Positions 21,572-33,270 of a DNA stretch of 64,000 nucleotides are shown here, piece after piece. This DNA comes from Chiua virens (Eukaryota; Basidiomycota; Agaricomycetes; Boletales; Boletaceae). The notes beneath the pieces are model-generated. The model ran no database searches and was not told where the DNA came from. It saw only the letters and a program-made list of their open reading frames with translations. The stretch covers positions 1,550,001 to 1,614,000 of the forward strand of contig JAHNUO010000003.1 of assembly GCA_019787685.1 (NCBI GenBank), written 5' to 3'. Each line of letters opens with the position of its first letter. Within the stretch, counting starts at the first letter, position 1. Made by a program: the position numbers and the translations under genes.

Positions 21572-23961
21572 TCATGTATGTCCATTGCCTCTGTGATCCA
21601 TTTTTACTCGGGAGAGCCGGTTGGATGACATTGCATCTTCGTTTTGGTGCATTGCCTCTGCATAACTTGCAAATGAAATGGGATCAGCTTCGCGCAGTTT
21701 ACAAGAGATGGAACACACAGTAGTTTGTATTTGACAAGTTCCTCTTCCATTTCTTCGTTTCGGAGTCGAGCCATTACGAGTTGGTTCTACCCGGTTGGTC
21801 GAATGAGATACAAAGACCAGACTAGGACTGGCAGTCACTGACCAAGACTTCCACATGCTCGGTATTCAATTGAGCAAGGTTCTCGTCAAGTTCTTTGCTA
21901 GAAACGAAATTAGACGCAGATGTTACAGCAGCTCGGACACTTACACTTTGGTAGGCGAGCACCCGGTTGCTATTCCGAAGCGTGTCCATCTCAATGGCAT
22001 GTGCCTCCCGTGCTCTCACTAGGTCAGCGTACTCGTGCGCGTAGGCATCCAACATGAAAGGGGTAATCCTCAAGGAGATTGCATCTTGCACGAACTCGTC
22101 TATATTATATTTAACCTGCGCATCGCTTTCCGGCCCTTCGACATCTTCGTTCAAAGACTTGATCTATAGTGATATCAATAAATCCCCCTACATTCGAATG
22201 AAGCGAAGCTAAATTTACTTGCCTTGTACCGTTCAAATACTCTCGTCTTGAGGAACGTCAAGATCTCGTCGAAGTTGAGTGTAAGCAATATATCTTCATT
22301 TTTTTGTAATAACACAATACTGAAAGCAAAGATTGCTTCGATGCCGCTCGCGAGGACAATTGTCGTATATTCGGAATACGATGTCTAGTGGGAATCTGCA
22401 GCCACCTCAAATAAGCTATGAGGATATGCTGAAGGACTACTTACCTATAACTGAATAGGGTTAGGAACCATTGCGAACAGAACATGCTTGATTTGATGCC
22501 TTGCCGCAGAAAGTGTAAATGGAGGACAGGCAAGAGTTCCTCGATCAATCTATCAAACTGCATGAATTCAGAATGATAACATTTCGAGCGTGTCCCGAAG
22601 GTACCTGAAACTGGAAAACCTGAGAAAGGCATGATTCGAAGTAGGGATGGTGAGCTTACGAGACGCGATTGCAACTTGGGCATCTCAGGCAGAAAATGTC
22701 CCTGGAGATCATAAGTCTGCATCAGGCGAACCAAAAGACAAAACGCTTGTTCATCTGGCATCTACTCACAATGGTTGTTGAGAGCACTTGTAGAGACATG
22801 ACGGGTGAACTCACGTGTAATAGAAGGACTGCAACAACAAAAGATAACCCTTGACAGTAACCGACTTGAGGGTCATACCTAAACATGATGAGGTACATAT
22901 CACACTGTCAGAGAACAGGAGCTTGCAGAGAGTATGCCTTGAGCACATTGAACAAGTTTTCCTGTCCGATACTTTGACCATCTGTGAAGAATTCGTGATG
23001 GGGGAACGTTCTACCAGTTGCACTTCAGAAAGGTATACCTCTAACCCGAGTAGCTTATGAATCTGACCTCCCGAGGTCTCTAGTGATCGCCTTTTCATGT
23101 GAACTGTTCTCTTTCAGGAGCACCGAGTAAGCGTTCTCTAGTTCAATGTCCTTCGACGCTGCCCTGTCATTGACTGTTATGAACCAAGAATAAGCAGATT
23201 CACGGATATTGTGTATACATTAGCTGCCACATCATTCCTCGTAGAGCATTTGGTATCCCTTTCTCAATTGCCTTTGCGAGTTTCTCAGAATTGGCAGCGG
23301 CATATGCCTGATAGTCTATGGGACACATCAATACATGGCTTACAGTACACCAATTATACACACCAGAGACGACAGCGCCCCAGAAGTCTTGGAAAAGCAA
23401 TAATTAGCACAGGATTTGTGTACCTGTACCCTAGACTGACCCCAATCAATGGAAGTTGTATCATCGTGAGGCAGTCTCTGTCCGACGTTCGTTGTGGAGA
23501 CGAAGGAATTCTTCATGAAACTTCTTCTGGCCGTTGCCAGCGGCACGAAGTCCGTCAACGTCACCTGTCTTCAAGCGGCTTTTGAATGCCGAGCCGGGCG
23601 AGGATGTTGGCATCGGATATCTCATCCGCAGTGACGCTCGACGCGGATCGCTTGTGCGTGAAGTGCCGGAGGGACGCGAATGCCTTCAACGGCGCGGACG
23701 AGATGGTCGTCCGTCGTTCCAGCCTGGCTGCTGCCTGGCCGACATCCGACGCAATGCTGGTGCGCTCGGACAGTGGGACGGTGGAGAAGCGTGAATCATC
23801 CTCGATGGCAACATCGTTGTAATCTGATTCTGGGACCGAGTTCGACTGGGGACAACTGCAACCGGGGTGGGTCCTTGTGGGGAAAGTAACGAGTCGAGCG
23901 AGGAGGCAAAGTCGAGCGCGGTCGTCGCGGTGAGTGCAGATTTCTCTGCATTGTCGGTCAT
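21572..23961 (-). CDS. TBC-domain Rab GTPase-activating protein, Gyp5/EVI5 type
   Basis: The start is MTDNAEKSALTATTAL. After a Ser/Thr-rich lead (HKRSASSVTADEISDANIL), a central part near 23340-23560 joins DYQAYAAANSEKLAKAIEKGIPNALRGMMWQLM. Both TBC catalytic fingers are present: the Arg finger in ITRDLGRTFPHH (split by an intron) and the Gln finger in YCQGLSFVVAVLL. Then follow EQAFCLLVRLMQTYDLQGHFLP and the rest of the domain (SMFCSQWFLTLFSYRFPLDIVFRIYD). The C-terminus is a coiled coil ending KYKLLYAEAMHQNEDAMSSNRLS, the Gyp5 signature tail, at the TGA at 21572. It acts on Rab GTPases of ER-Golgi and secretory traffic in yeast. The frame breaks by one base near 23845-23865. It diverges from allantoinase across 156 nt. 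Confidence 0.88.
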
Positions 23962-24025
23962 GTCTGGGCGAGCGCGGCGGGCAGAAAGCGACGGTCGTCG
24001 TCGTTGGCGTCGTTGACGAGATGAG

Positions 24026-24031
24026 CACGTG
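24026..24031. promoter_or_regulatory. CACGTG in the RabGAP/allantoinase divergent promoter
   Basis: The E-box hexamer lies 65 nt upstream of the RabGAP ATG and 87 nt upstream of the allantoinase ATG, so it could serve either gene. Confidence 0.35.
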
Positions 24032-24117
24032 GTCAAGGTTAATCGAAATCACTGGCACCGGGACGTATATAGGACTGATATGGGCCGTGACGCTGGCAGG
24101 ACATTTCTGATCTCGCA

Positions 24118-25786
24118 ATGTCTACCTCTCAGTACTTAAAGGTCACCAGTAGGAACGTGCTCCTGCCCTCTGCAGACCCACAGCCCGCCACCATCACCAT
24201 CAATCGGACCTCAGGAAAAATCGTGTCCATCGAGTTGTGTTACCTCGGCGATTCAGAGAATTTACACTGGCGGAATTATTGTGATCCCAATATCCAGGTA
24301 CTCGACGTCGGCGATGAGCATATACTTCCCGGTCTCGTAGAGTAAGTCGTTTGGTATATCTGCTACTGCAGCTGATCTCTCTAGTGCACATGTACATTTG
24401 AATGAACCGGGTCGGACCGATTGGGAGGGTTTCTGGACCGGCACGAGGGCTGCAGCCTCGGGAGGCATCACCACTGTAGTGGATATGCCCTTGAACTCCA
24501 TACCGCCCACGACGACTGTAGAGAACCTAGAGACCAAGCGGAAGTCCGCGCAAGGCCAGTGCTGGACCGACGTTGGGTTCTGGGGAGGCGTCATTCCAGG
24601 AAATCAGGTAAAGTCAATCGTCCTCAATCTCGAGTACACTTTCCTTACGGATGCGGAACGTGGATTAGAAAGACCTGAAGCCCCTTGTCGCCTGCGGGGT
24701 TAAAGGTTTCAAATGCTTTCTGATTGAAAGTGGAGTAGAGGTACACCGCTGAATCCTGGATGACATGACACCCAGTGACATATACATACAGGAATTCCCT
24801 TGTGTTTCCGAACATGACCTACGAGGGCATATGAAAGAACTAGAGGTAGGAGATCCAGTCAAATGTGAGATTCTTGATCTGACTAAATCCTTAGCATGAG
24901 CCGACAGTCCTGCTCTTCCACGCAGAACTAGAGAGTTCTCCCGATTTCACGTGCTCGCACTCCTCAGCCAATCCAACGCTCTACGAGACTTTCCTGGCTT
25001 CGCGACCCGAAGATCTAGAAGTTAATGCGATAGCGTTGATCACACGTCTCCAAGAGGAATATCCATTGCTCCGGTGTCATATCGTACATCTCTCTGCTTC
25101 TCCTGCTCTTGGTATCATCCGAGCTGCGAAGAAGAAAGGTTTGCGACTGACCGTTGAAACCTGTTTTCACTATCTATGTCTCTCTGCGGACAACATTCCA
25201 AACGGACACCCGGAGTTCAAGTGCTGTCCTCCGATCCGCAACGAAACCAATTGTGACCAGCTGTGGAAGGCACTGTTGGATGGCGATATCGATTGCGTAG
25301 TATCCGATCACAGCCCTTGTGTCCTAGAACTGAAAAAGGTGGAAGAAGGGGATATCATGGCTGCATGGGGAGGAATTAACAGCCTTGGTCTTGGCTTGAG
25401 TTTACTGTGGACCGAAGGAAAGAAGCCGAGGAGGGGAGCGACACTCAGTCAAATCGTTGAGTGGATGAGCAAACGGACAGCGGAACACGCAGGACTTGAT
25501 GCGGTCAAAGGGTCGTTGGCAGGTTGGTCTTGACGGAGATTTTGTTGTCTGGGATCCCGAGGCCGAGTTTGAGGTGAGTATTGGTTTTCACTTTGCTTGT
25601 GAGCCTTGTCTGACGGGACAACCCCAGGTGTCGAAAGACCAATTCCACTTCAAGAACAAGCTGTCTGCGTACGAGGGCCTTGTACTCAAAGGGGTTGTAC
25701 AGCAGACGTTTTTGCGCGGTCACATGGTATACAATAAGAGTTCGAACGGGTTCGATGGGTTGAGTCCCATTGGCAAGTTACTCTGA
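24118..25786 (+). CDS. DAL1: Allantoinase
   Basis: Zinc amidohydrolase that opens allantoin to allantoate in purine catabolism. Metal-site motifs are intact: [17 protein letters not shown], the carboxylated-Lys region [34 protein letters not shown] and [10 protein letters not shown]. Also seen are [15 protein letters not shown] and [14 protein letters not shown]. Introns begin at about 24342, 24608, 24741, 24867 and 25573. The C-terminal exon gives [22 protein letters not shown] and ends at the TGA at 25784-25786. Near 25522 one extra base splits DAVKGSLA from [13 protein letters not shown]; the two halves are contiguous in homologues, so this is a frame break and not an intron. The next gene on the same strand is a class III aminotransferase. 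Confidence 0.92.
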
Positions 25787-25844
25787 ATCAAGAGTCGAAG
25801 TTGACCAGATTTTAGTAGCGATGGATACCTGTATTTTGTACACC

Positions 25845-25897
25845 TGATCATGATCACGCGCGTCACGCGTCACGACCATCAATGACAATGTATAAAT
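25845..25897 (+). promoter_or_regulatory. Promoter elements of the aminotransferase gene
   Basis: Three elements stand in a row: palindrome TGATCATGATCA (25845-25856), tandem heptamers CGCGTCA CGCGTCA (25859-25872), which create an ACGCGT box, and TATAAAT (25891-25897), 35 nt before the ATG at 25932. The TATA call is good; the other sites are pattern-based. Confidence 0.5.
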
Positions 25898-25931
25898 CCC
25901 GCCTCTCCGACTCTCCAGTCACCAATACGAC

Positions 25932-27814
25932 ATGCTGCTCGCAAGACGTACGCTCTCATTCTCCTCCATCAAGAGTAACACAACATTATACGCAACTGGT
26001 AGGCATGTTCATGGAGCGTGAGTGTTGTTTGAAAATTTTACTACCTCTCCACTCATCTATTTAGGGACCAGAGGAACTAGATTCCAACAAGATGCGAGAG
26101 GTATGGCAACCTCATCCGACAGTTTAGTCGCGTTCGGTCAGCGCCATGTCACCGCGGGTATTGGCCGGTTAACCGAGGGTGTCATGAGTAAGGGAGAGGG
26201 TTCATATCTCACTTTTGAGGACGGTCGGCGCATTCTCGATTTCAGCGCCGGCATCGGTGTAACCAACCTTGGTAAGTGCGCGTTCTTTCACTGTTACGAG
26301 GGCATAAACCAACTATTTATTATCACATCGAGGACACTGTCATCCCAAGGTTAGCAAAGCTGCTGCCGATCAATGCACAAGCCTCGTTCATGGCCAAGTA
26401 ATTGCCCTGTCTCCGAGTGCGCTCCTTCGCGTTAACTTCCTCTTCAGTGTAGTATTGCTTTCCACCTCCCGTACCTCCGCCTCATCGAGAAACTTCTTCC
26501 GGTTATGCCCCACCCTTCACTCGATTCGTTCTACTTTTGGAACTCGGGCTCGGAAGCCATTGAGGCCACATTGAAGATGGCTCGTACGATACGGGTCGGC
26601 AAAACATTATTAGCATGCAGGGTACGCACTTGGAGGGAAATATACTTCCGTATCTTTCACATACGTCACATTAGGCAGTTATCACGGCCGTACTTACGGT
26701 GCCATGGCTGTCACGAAAAGCAAGACCGTGTATAGTGAAGGCTTCTTCCCCTTGATGGTGGGTTGCCACTTAAACGTCACGTTCACAATCTGAACCCATT
26801 CTCAGCCCGGCGTGTTTAGCGCACCTTTTCCTTACTGGCATCAACTTGGCCTCCCTGCGAATACCAGTGAAGAGGAACTTGTCAGACTTTCCCTGTACCA
26901 GTTGGAGCTAGTGTTGAAGCAGCAATCTGCTCCGAGAGATACTGCTGCTATCCTGCTCGAGCCGGTGTTGGGTGAAGGAGGCTATGTTTTTGCCCCGCCT
27001 ATCTTCCTGCAGGGTGTTCAGAGGATATGTGATGAGCACGGAATTCTGCTCATCATCGATGAAGTTCAGAGTGGCTTTGGTCGAACGGGCAAATTTTTCA
27101 ATGTCGAATACAGCGGTATTCGTCCAGATATCATGACGATGGCCAAGGTTGATCATTCAGTACTTGACACTTGGTATCTCTGACCAGCTGGATTCAAGGG
27201 TCTGGCGAATGGGTTTCCGTTAAGTGCTGTTGTCAGCCGGAAGGAACTCACGGACCAATTGAAGCCTGGTTCGATGGTGATGTTATCTCTCGTCAACTTA
27301 TTTCGCTACTCATCCCGAGTCACAGGGGGGAACGTACGCCGGCAATGCGGTATCATGTGCAGCCGCTGTGGCCGTCGCCGAGGCCTTTGAAGAAGAGAAA
27401 ATTCTGGATAACGTTAACGCAAGGTACACGCCTTGTTCCGTGCGTGCGCTTACTCGATTCAACTTACATCTCTTTCCCAGGTCACAGGAGCTCCTTGCAT
27501 CGTTGAATGATCTCCGCAACGACTCTACGGTCCGCTCGGCTATTGTGGATGTTCGCGGCACAGGGTTGATGATTGGTGTGGAATTCGCATCTCCATCATA
27601 TCCACGGGGAGACCCCGCACTGAATCCGTCGGTACCTAAGGGGCTCGCTACACGGGTGGCGAGACGGTGCATGGAGAAGGGATTGCTGATCCTGACTACA
27701 TCGGTGTACGAGGTGATCCGGTTCATCCCGCCGCTAAACATTTCGCAGACAGACCTTGGGAAAGGGTGTGAGATATTTGCCAGTGCGGTTCGGGAAGTTG
27801 TTCGGGAGGGTTAA
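25932..27814 (+). CDS. Class III (omega) PLP aminotransferase, mitochondrial
   Basis: The N-terminus [22 protein letters not shown] is a mitochondrial presequence. Joined exons give [40 protein letters not shown] (PLP phosphate contact), [47 protein letters not shown] (cofactor Asp) and [18 protein letters not shown] with the Schiff-base Lys. The C-terminal part has [23 protein letters not shown] and [11 protein letters not shown] before the TAA at 27812-27814. Length is about 480 residues. The family includes GABA, acetylornithine and alanine-glyoxylate-2 aminotransferases; the sequence resembles fungal GABA-type enzymes but I cannot fix the substrate. It lies 145 nt after allantoinase on the same strand. 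Confidence 0.87.
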
Positions 27815-27950
27815 GACATGTTGTACTTACTAATGAAATGTACAATTATGGTAATTGGAGTTGTCCGAGAATGCGTCATCCTGCATTAATTAGCCGTGCA
27901 TGCTGCAGGCTTGAGGTGTACGGGTCTCGCTATCTGTCTTCCTTCCACCC

Positions 27951-29937
27951 ATGCTCGTCCTTAGTCTCCTTCTCCTGGTCTCTGTTCTACATGTGCTCGG
28001 GTATATACCCGCCCAGCCTTCTAATCTCACCATCCAGGAAACTCGCGGAGTCAATGCATCGAGGCTTCATTTACAATGGTATTCGAATGGGTGGGTTCTT
28101 AATACACGTTCGTGCACTCCGGTCGATCCCTGATGTGATTTTGGATCACCAGGTCTGACTGGCAGTATGTCATATATCTGTCAGTGAGTCCCAAATCCAC
28201 CATTGGCCCTGTTCAGGTGCGTGTTTATTGCTGTCTCATACTTCCCTCGCTGATGCTCGCCCAAGGGTATTTTCGTTCACTTCTCTCAGGAGAGCGCCGA
28301 CAGCGAAACCAGTGCGTTGCATGCGTTAGCTCATGCTCTCGCTATTGAGTGTGGATCGCCTTAGCCACCACGCCATGGATTGCCTTTGTGTCTTGTGATG
28401 CCAACTCGACGAATTCCTCTCAGCAAAATGACATCTTCACTATGGTCAAAAGTCGTGGTGCAAAGTCAGCTGTACGTTCGATGCCTTTTGTAACATGTCC
28501 GGGGCTTCATCATCCTCTGAGCCAGATTCTCTACTCGCTTTACTCAGAAACTTGTGTACTTGATCCGGGTTATCAAAATCATGGTTTGGACGTCCTTACC
28601 ACCCAGACCTTGAATGTTTCCAGGTGCGCAGTCTTCTCCTTTCGTTCCGCTCAGTTTGAACGCTTTGGTCATCCAGGCACATAGAGTACGAATTCGGCCA
28701 GTTCGGACCGTCGAGCGAAGCGTATTACGGATACTTTGATGCTGCAATGCTGAATGACGCTGCTGGAGTGATCAATGACACAATCACAGTCGACTCTCCG
28801 ACTGCGCCCGGTTTCCTTTTCGCCACTCTGCCGGCTTATAATACAACCGGGGCTGGGATGCAGAGCGATACCAACAGTACGGGAACGTCCCCAAGCGCGA
28901 ATAACGGTGGTTCCCAAAACACGGGGGTTGCCATGTAAGAAATCCACTCAAATAACTGATCATTAGTTCATTCTTGACTCTTTCACAGGATCGTTTTGTA
29001 TGCTATCACTGGCTGCGTGTCCGCTTTGTTTTGTGCTGTGATCGTGTCAGGGGTATGTCGCATTGGATCAATAACGATACATACTGATGGGTACACAGGC
29101 CGTCAGGGCGATTAGGTATCCAGAGAGATATGGACCTCGTTCGCCAGATTCTACACTAGGTGGTGGACAAACCCGTGCGGGTGGTCTCGGGAGAGCGATC
29201 CTGGATACGTTCCCGGTTGTCAAATTTGGATCGTCTGAGTCTCACCTTCCTCCGCGCAAAGACATCGAAACGCCACCTGTGGATACTGAACATGGTGGCC
29301 CTGTTCCTCTGTCCGACTCGGTGCAGCTAGCACAAATAAGCTTCACGCCAGGACATGACGAACACCGGGGTGACTATCGGGAGGCATCTACAGCCGATCA
29401 AGAGGCAAGGCACGGTAATCAAACATCTGAAGGAATGGATCAAGTTGATCCGCTGCCAAGTCAAACGGATACCGAAGATCATCTCGCGTCACGCGGACCC
29501 GGACCCGCGCGTGAGATAGATATGGGAATGCCGGAGTCTATCGGACGGGAAACGTGCCCAATTTGTATCATCGACTTTGAGGAAGGAGATGACCTACGTG
29601 TGCTACCATGCGAAGGAAAGCATCGGTTCCATCAGTCTTGCGTGGACCCCTGGCTGCTTGAACTTTCTGCATCATGCCCAATATGTCGACAAGGTAAGGT
29701 GAACGTCTGACGATCCGGGAATGGGAGGCTGAGGTGCACACTTTGTCAGACTTTCGCGCGCTGGAGTCGATCATATCCGGAGAGTCGGAGAGCGAGCCGT
29801 CTCCGGTCACTCGTCATAGTGATGCGGGTACATCCACTCTACAAACCCGATTTTCTCGCTACTTGCGGTTTGCGCGGAGACACCAGCGAAGACCTAGTGA
29901 CGGAGCACAAGAATCCCCCCTTCCACCGGAATCGTGA
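27951..29937 (+). CDS. Membrane RING-H2 E3 ubiquitin ligase
   Basis: A signal peptide (MLVLSLLLLVSVLHVLGYIPA) is followed by a lumenal domain with several N-glycosylation sites (NLTI, NASR, NSTNSS, NVSR, NDTI, NSTG). One transmembrane segment follows (MIVLYAITGCVSALFCAVIVSG), then a cytosolic basic and Ser/Pro-rich region. A complete RING-H2 finger lies at 29550-29692: CPICIIDFEEGD...LPCEGKHRFHQSCVDPWL...CPICRQ. A last exon after an intron near 29693-29748 adds DFRALESIISGESESEP and a Ser-rich tail to the TGA at 29935-29937. The layout (signal, lumenal domain, one TM, RING-H2) is that of RNF13/PA-TM-RING ligases on endosomes or vacuoles. The lumenal part is too diverged to call a PA domain with confidence. 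Substrates unknown. Confidence 0.85.
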
Positions 29938-30219
29938 ACGGAGACTTTGTACTTTTTCTTTCCTGGGTAGTTTATTGCAGATAATTGTACTTGTTGAGTG
30001 CTGAAGCAATGCATCGAGACTCGTTCGAGCATACATCGACTTGAATTGGTTTATCCATCGCCAGATCGTTACGGGTTTCGGATCTTATCGATACTGTTCC
30101 GAGGAATCTCGCGCCGTGGACAATAACAATATATCAAAAGTCAACGGTTTTTTGCATCAGTAGATACGAGGAGAATTCGAGTTGGTGATCCAGAAACCCC
30201 TATCGGTTGAAATTTGGTC

Positions 30220-32020
30220 CTAACCTCCAAATCTTGCCAGTCTACGTCTCCGCATTTCCTCCAAGCTAACATCCTCCCTCGCCACTTGAGGGGTTCCGCC
30301 GCCTGCGCCTTCTGCGTCTGTCTCAGTCTCGGTTTCAGTCTCAGTCTCCGCACCACTTTCTTCCGTGGTTTGACTCCTGCCTGTCTCCAGGGGGACTCGG
30401 GGAGGCGAGTTTATTAGTCGCTGTGGCGGTGCTGAGGCACTTGGTGGCGGCAGGGTGAAACCAGATGGCATAGACTCTAGAGAGGCTTTGAGGGCTGCCT
30501 GCAGCTCCGCATCATCATCATCGTAAACTCTATTCACAGGGTCGGTGCTCTGCCTAGCTTGGGGAGCTTCAAAGTATTCGTCATCCGAGTCTGTCTCCAT
30601 ATCATCCGTCGTCCGACTACGGTGTTCCGCAAGCGATTCTTCCATTGCTCTTCGAAATAGTTCGTCTTCATCTTCCGCCCCTTGTCGTTGTCGCGAGGGG
30701 CGTCCTTGTGGTTGGCCAAACTGTACGATCTCGCCTTCGTACTGTTCTCGTAGGGCTGCTTCCTGTTCTCGACGGAACCTTTCCATAATGACACGATTCC
30801 TCTCCATGGAGGCGGTGACGGGATCAACATCGGCATTGCCGTAGGGGTCCTGGTTGGGCGGAATGCTTGGTTGAGTTCTACCTGTATTCTCTCGTACAGA
30901 AGGTACGAGTTGTGGAGGAAATCCCGGAAAAGTGCGAGAAGAAGGGATAACGGGCGAGGGATAGTTCTCCTGTCTGCTGAAGCCACCGCTCGTACCGCCA
31001 CCCCGCTCAGCGCCGGCTAACGAGGCTTGTAGAGCTGCCTGGAGCTCCATATCTTCGTCCTCGAAGCCTGATTCTGACGAAGTAGGGATCCGAGAACCAG
31101 ACGAGAACGCTGAGGGTGTCGATGTTGGTTCAGGGAGAGTCGATGCAAGATCATCCGCATCGGTATGAGGAAGAGGGTGGGAGTTTGAGGGGTCGATGGG
31201 TACTACTGCGAATATAGAGTAGCCTACAGTTTGTTCAGAACAACCGAGAGACCTGTTGAAATCGGTGACTGACCATCATGTTCTGCCTGTTGGAGAAACA
31301 TGCCGAGATACGTTTTGCTGACCCACTGAGAACCGGGTTTACTCGAATCTAAATTGAACCAGTGGCCACTCTCCTGAGAATCGCCAAAACGGCGAAGAGT
31401 ATACCAATGCTGGTTTTGATTCAGTACAAAGGCAAGCTGGGAGCTATGAGTTACTCTGAGTCTGATTTCCGAGATCTTCATCAGACAATCTTACTGCGGA
31501 TGATCCTGGTACTGCTTCATGGCTTCTGAACGCCATCGAACAAGACTACCGATCTGAATGAAAAATTTGTACATGGATACAGTCAGATGCCCTTACTTTA
31601 GACCCCATACATGCAGCGCATTCTCCAAGACTTGCACTGAGAAAAACCCTTGAAATGTATTGAGAATCTCTTTTGTGATAAAGACACGGAAAAGTACCTG
31701 TATCGTCCATGTTGGCACTAGCATGACCCCTGATATCTTCATTGTAGCTCCGTTCAAGTTGATCTAAGTGATCCGCGAGCTCAGAGAGATCGGGTGCGGT
31801 AAACTGGACTGATCAAGTAAGCGGCGGGATAAAGATCGTGAACAGTCTACTGACATAGTTCCCCTCTGGCAGGTTATAAAATGTGTGAACATGTCTTATC
31901 AGTGGGAGCGACGGGCCACGTACGCAGCAACGAGTTGAGTGCATGTTGGGCACAAAGCATTGACCCAGATTGCTGTATTTCGTGGTAAATGAGATTCTGA
32001 AGGCCCTCTAGACCTGCCAT
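30220..32020 (-). CDS. Ataxin-3-type Josephin deubiquitinase with three UIMs
   Basis: Cysteine protease of the MJD family that trims ubiquitin chains. The start at 32020 gives MAGLEGLQNLIYHEIQQSGS followed by MLCAQHALNSLL, with the catalytic Gln and Cys. HASANMDDTGFFSVQVLENAL follows, then QLAFVLNQNQHWYTLRRFG with the catalytic His, and GHWFNLDS. Three ubiquitin-interacting motifs follow: ELQAALQASLAGA, ELFRRAMEESLAEH and ELQAALKASLESM. The C-terminus has a Thr-Glu run and ends EEMRRRRLARFGG at the TAG at 30220-30222. No polyglutamine tract is present. About six introns, all in the Josephin part; the UIM half is one long exon. It shares a 147-nt head-to-head promoter with ATG27. Confidence 0.93.
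30316..30349 (-). repeat. Hexanucleotide (Thr-Glu) run in the ataxin-3 homologue
   Basis: On the minus strand a GAGACT/GAAACC-like hexamer is repeated about five times with slips and encodes ETETETETETD. It lies between the last UIM and the C-terminus. Simple repeats of this kind are prone to length change. Confidence 0.6.
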
Positions 32021-32167
32021 GACTATAAGTGGGATTTTCTAGATGATGGTTGTTCGAGGACAAGGTGGTAGTGAGCCTAATCTGAAAGCCTTACGCGTTC
32101 ACGCGTGTCTTATGTAAGCCGTAAGAGAGGGTTCTAGGAGTCGTCACCTCACTCAGCATCCATCACA
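32021..32167. promoter_or_regulatory. Shared head-to-head promoter, ataxin-3 homologue / ATG27
   Basis: Only 147 nt separate the two start codons. The region contains TTACGCGTTCACGCGT, with two ACGCGT boxes at about 32093-32106, and no obvious TATA. Co-expression of the two genes is an inference from the shared spacer. Confidence 0.4.
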
Positions 32168-33270
32168 ATGCCTGTACACAGAAGACCTGCACCAGTTCAC
32201 TTCTTTCCACTTTTATTTCTCCTCTCTGCCGCCATCCATGTCACCGCACAAAACTCGCGGTCGTTCGACTGCCATTTCTCAGTAGGAGACCGCCATTATG
32301 ATTTATCAGAGCTCGCAGGCATCAAGGTTGTCAATCGAACGAGGGACTCGCCTCCGACTACCTATCTGGACGAGTTAAGGTTCGATTTATGTGCGGACAT
32401 GACACCGGTGGAAGGTAGGACTGAAGGAGACCAGGCATGTATGCTTGAAGTGGAATGATTTCTTCAGCTGACCGCAACCTCGTTGTGAAGTGTCCTTCTG
32501 GTACTAGGGCATGTCTGACCACAATAAACCAGAAGGCAGACAACCCAGAACGTGTCACGGCAGTCGTACCCATCGCAGTGTCATCATCACTTGAAGCTGA
32601 AACTTCCACATCATCAGGCACGTGTCCGATAGTCTTTGAATAGTTTGCCCAAAGTTGATTTGGCTTCTTCTCAGCGCCGGGGGGTGTCGTCATAACGCTT
32701 CACGGGGGTTCCTACCCACCCTCTTCGTCAGGCTCAGTTTCCCAGTCGCTCAAAGTCTCGTTAATGTGTGCAGAGGGTACGACAGATCCGCAGTTTTCAT
32801 CTTATGAGAATGGGCAAGTTCTAGTTGAATGGAATTCGTCTGCGGCCTGTGGGACTACTGGGACGCCCAAAGAAGATGAGGGTAGTAGCGGCGGTGGCAG
32901 TGGTGGCAGGGAAGGGGATATGCCCATCGAGAATGTTGGCAGTGGTCTTGGGTTCTTCTTCCTCATGTGAGTCTAATCTCCTCTCAACGCACTCAGTCAT
33001 GTAACGTTAATCGATCCCTCACAGGCTTATTTTAGCGTTTGCCGCATATTTTGCATTCGGTGCTTACTATAAGTATTCTACGTATGGTGCCCGCGGCTGG
33101 GATTTGATACCGTGAGTCGATCTATTTATATGTGGACTCGTGACTGAACTCGCCACAGACATCGAGATTTCTGGAGAGAGGTACCCTATATGTTGCAGGA
33201 TGTCATTGGTCACCTATGCTCGAGTGTTCGAACGCGACGATCAAGTCGTGGCGGATACATCGCTGTATGA
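32168..33270 (+). CDS. ATG27: Autophagy-related protein 27 (type I membrane sorting protein)
   Basis: Type I membrane protein cycling between Golgi, endosome, vacuole and Atg9 vesicles. It has a signal peptide (HFFPLLFLLSAAIHVTAQ), then a lumenal domain with spaced Cys (FDCHFSVGDRHYDLSELAGI, LRFDLCADMTP, CPSGTRACL, LMCAEGTTDPQF). A Gly/Ser-rich linker leads to one TM (GLGFFFLMLILAFAAYFAFGAYY). The cytosolic tail has DLIPHRDFWREVPYM and RGGYIAV. The final four residues YIAV fit the YxxPhi sorting signal known at the end of yeast Atg27 (YSAV). It ends at the TGA at 33268-33270. Four introns are visible. A very good match to the family. Confidence 0.88.
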
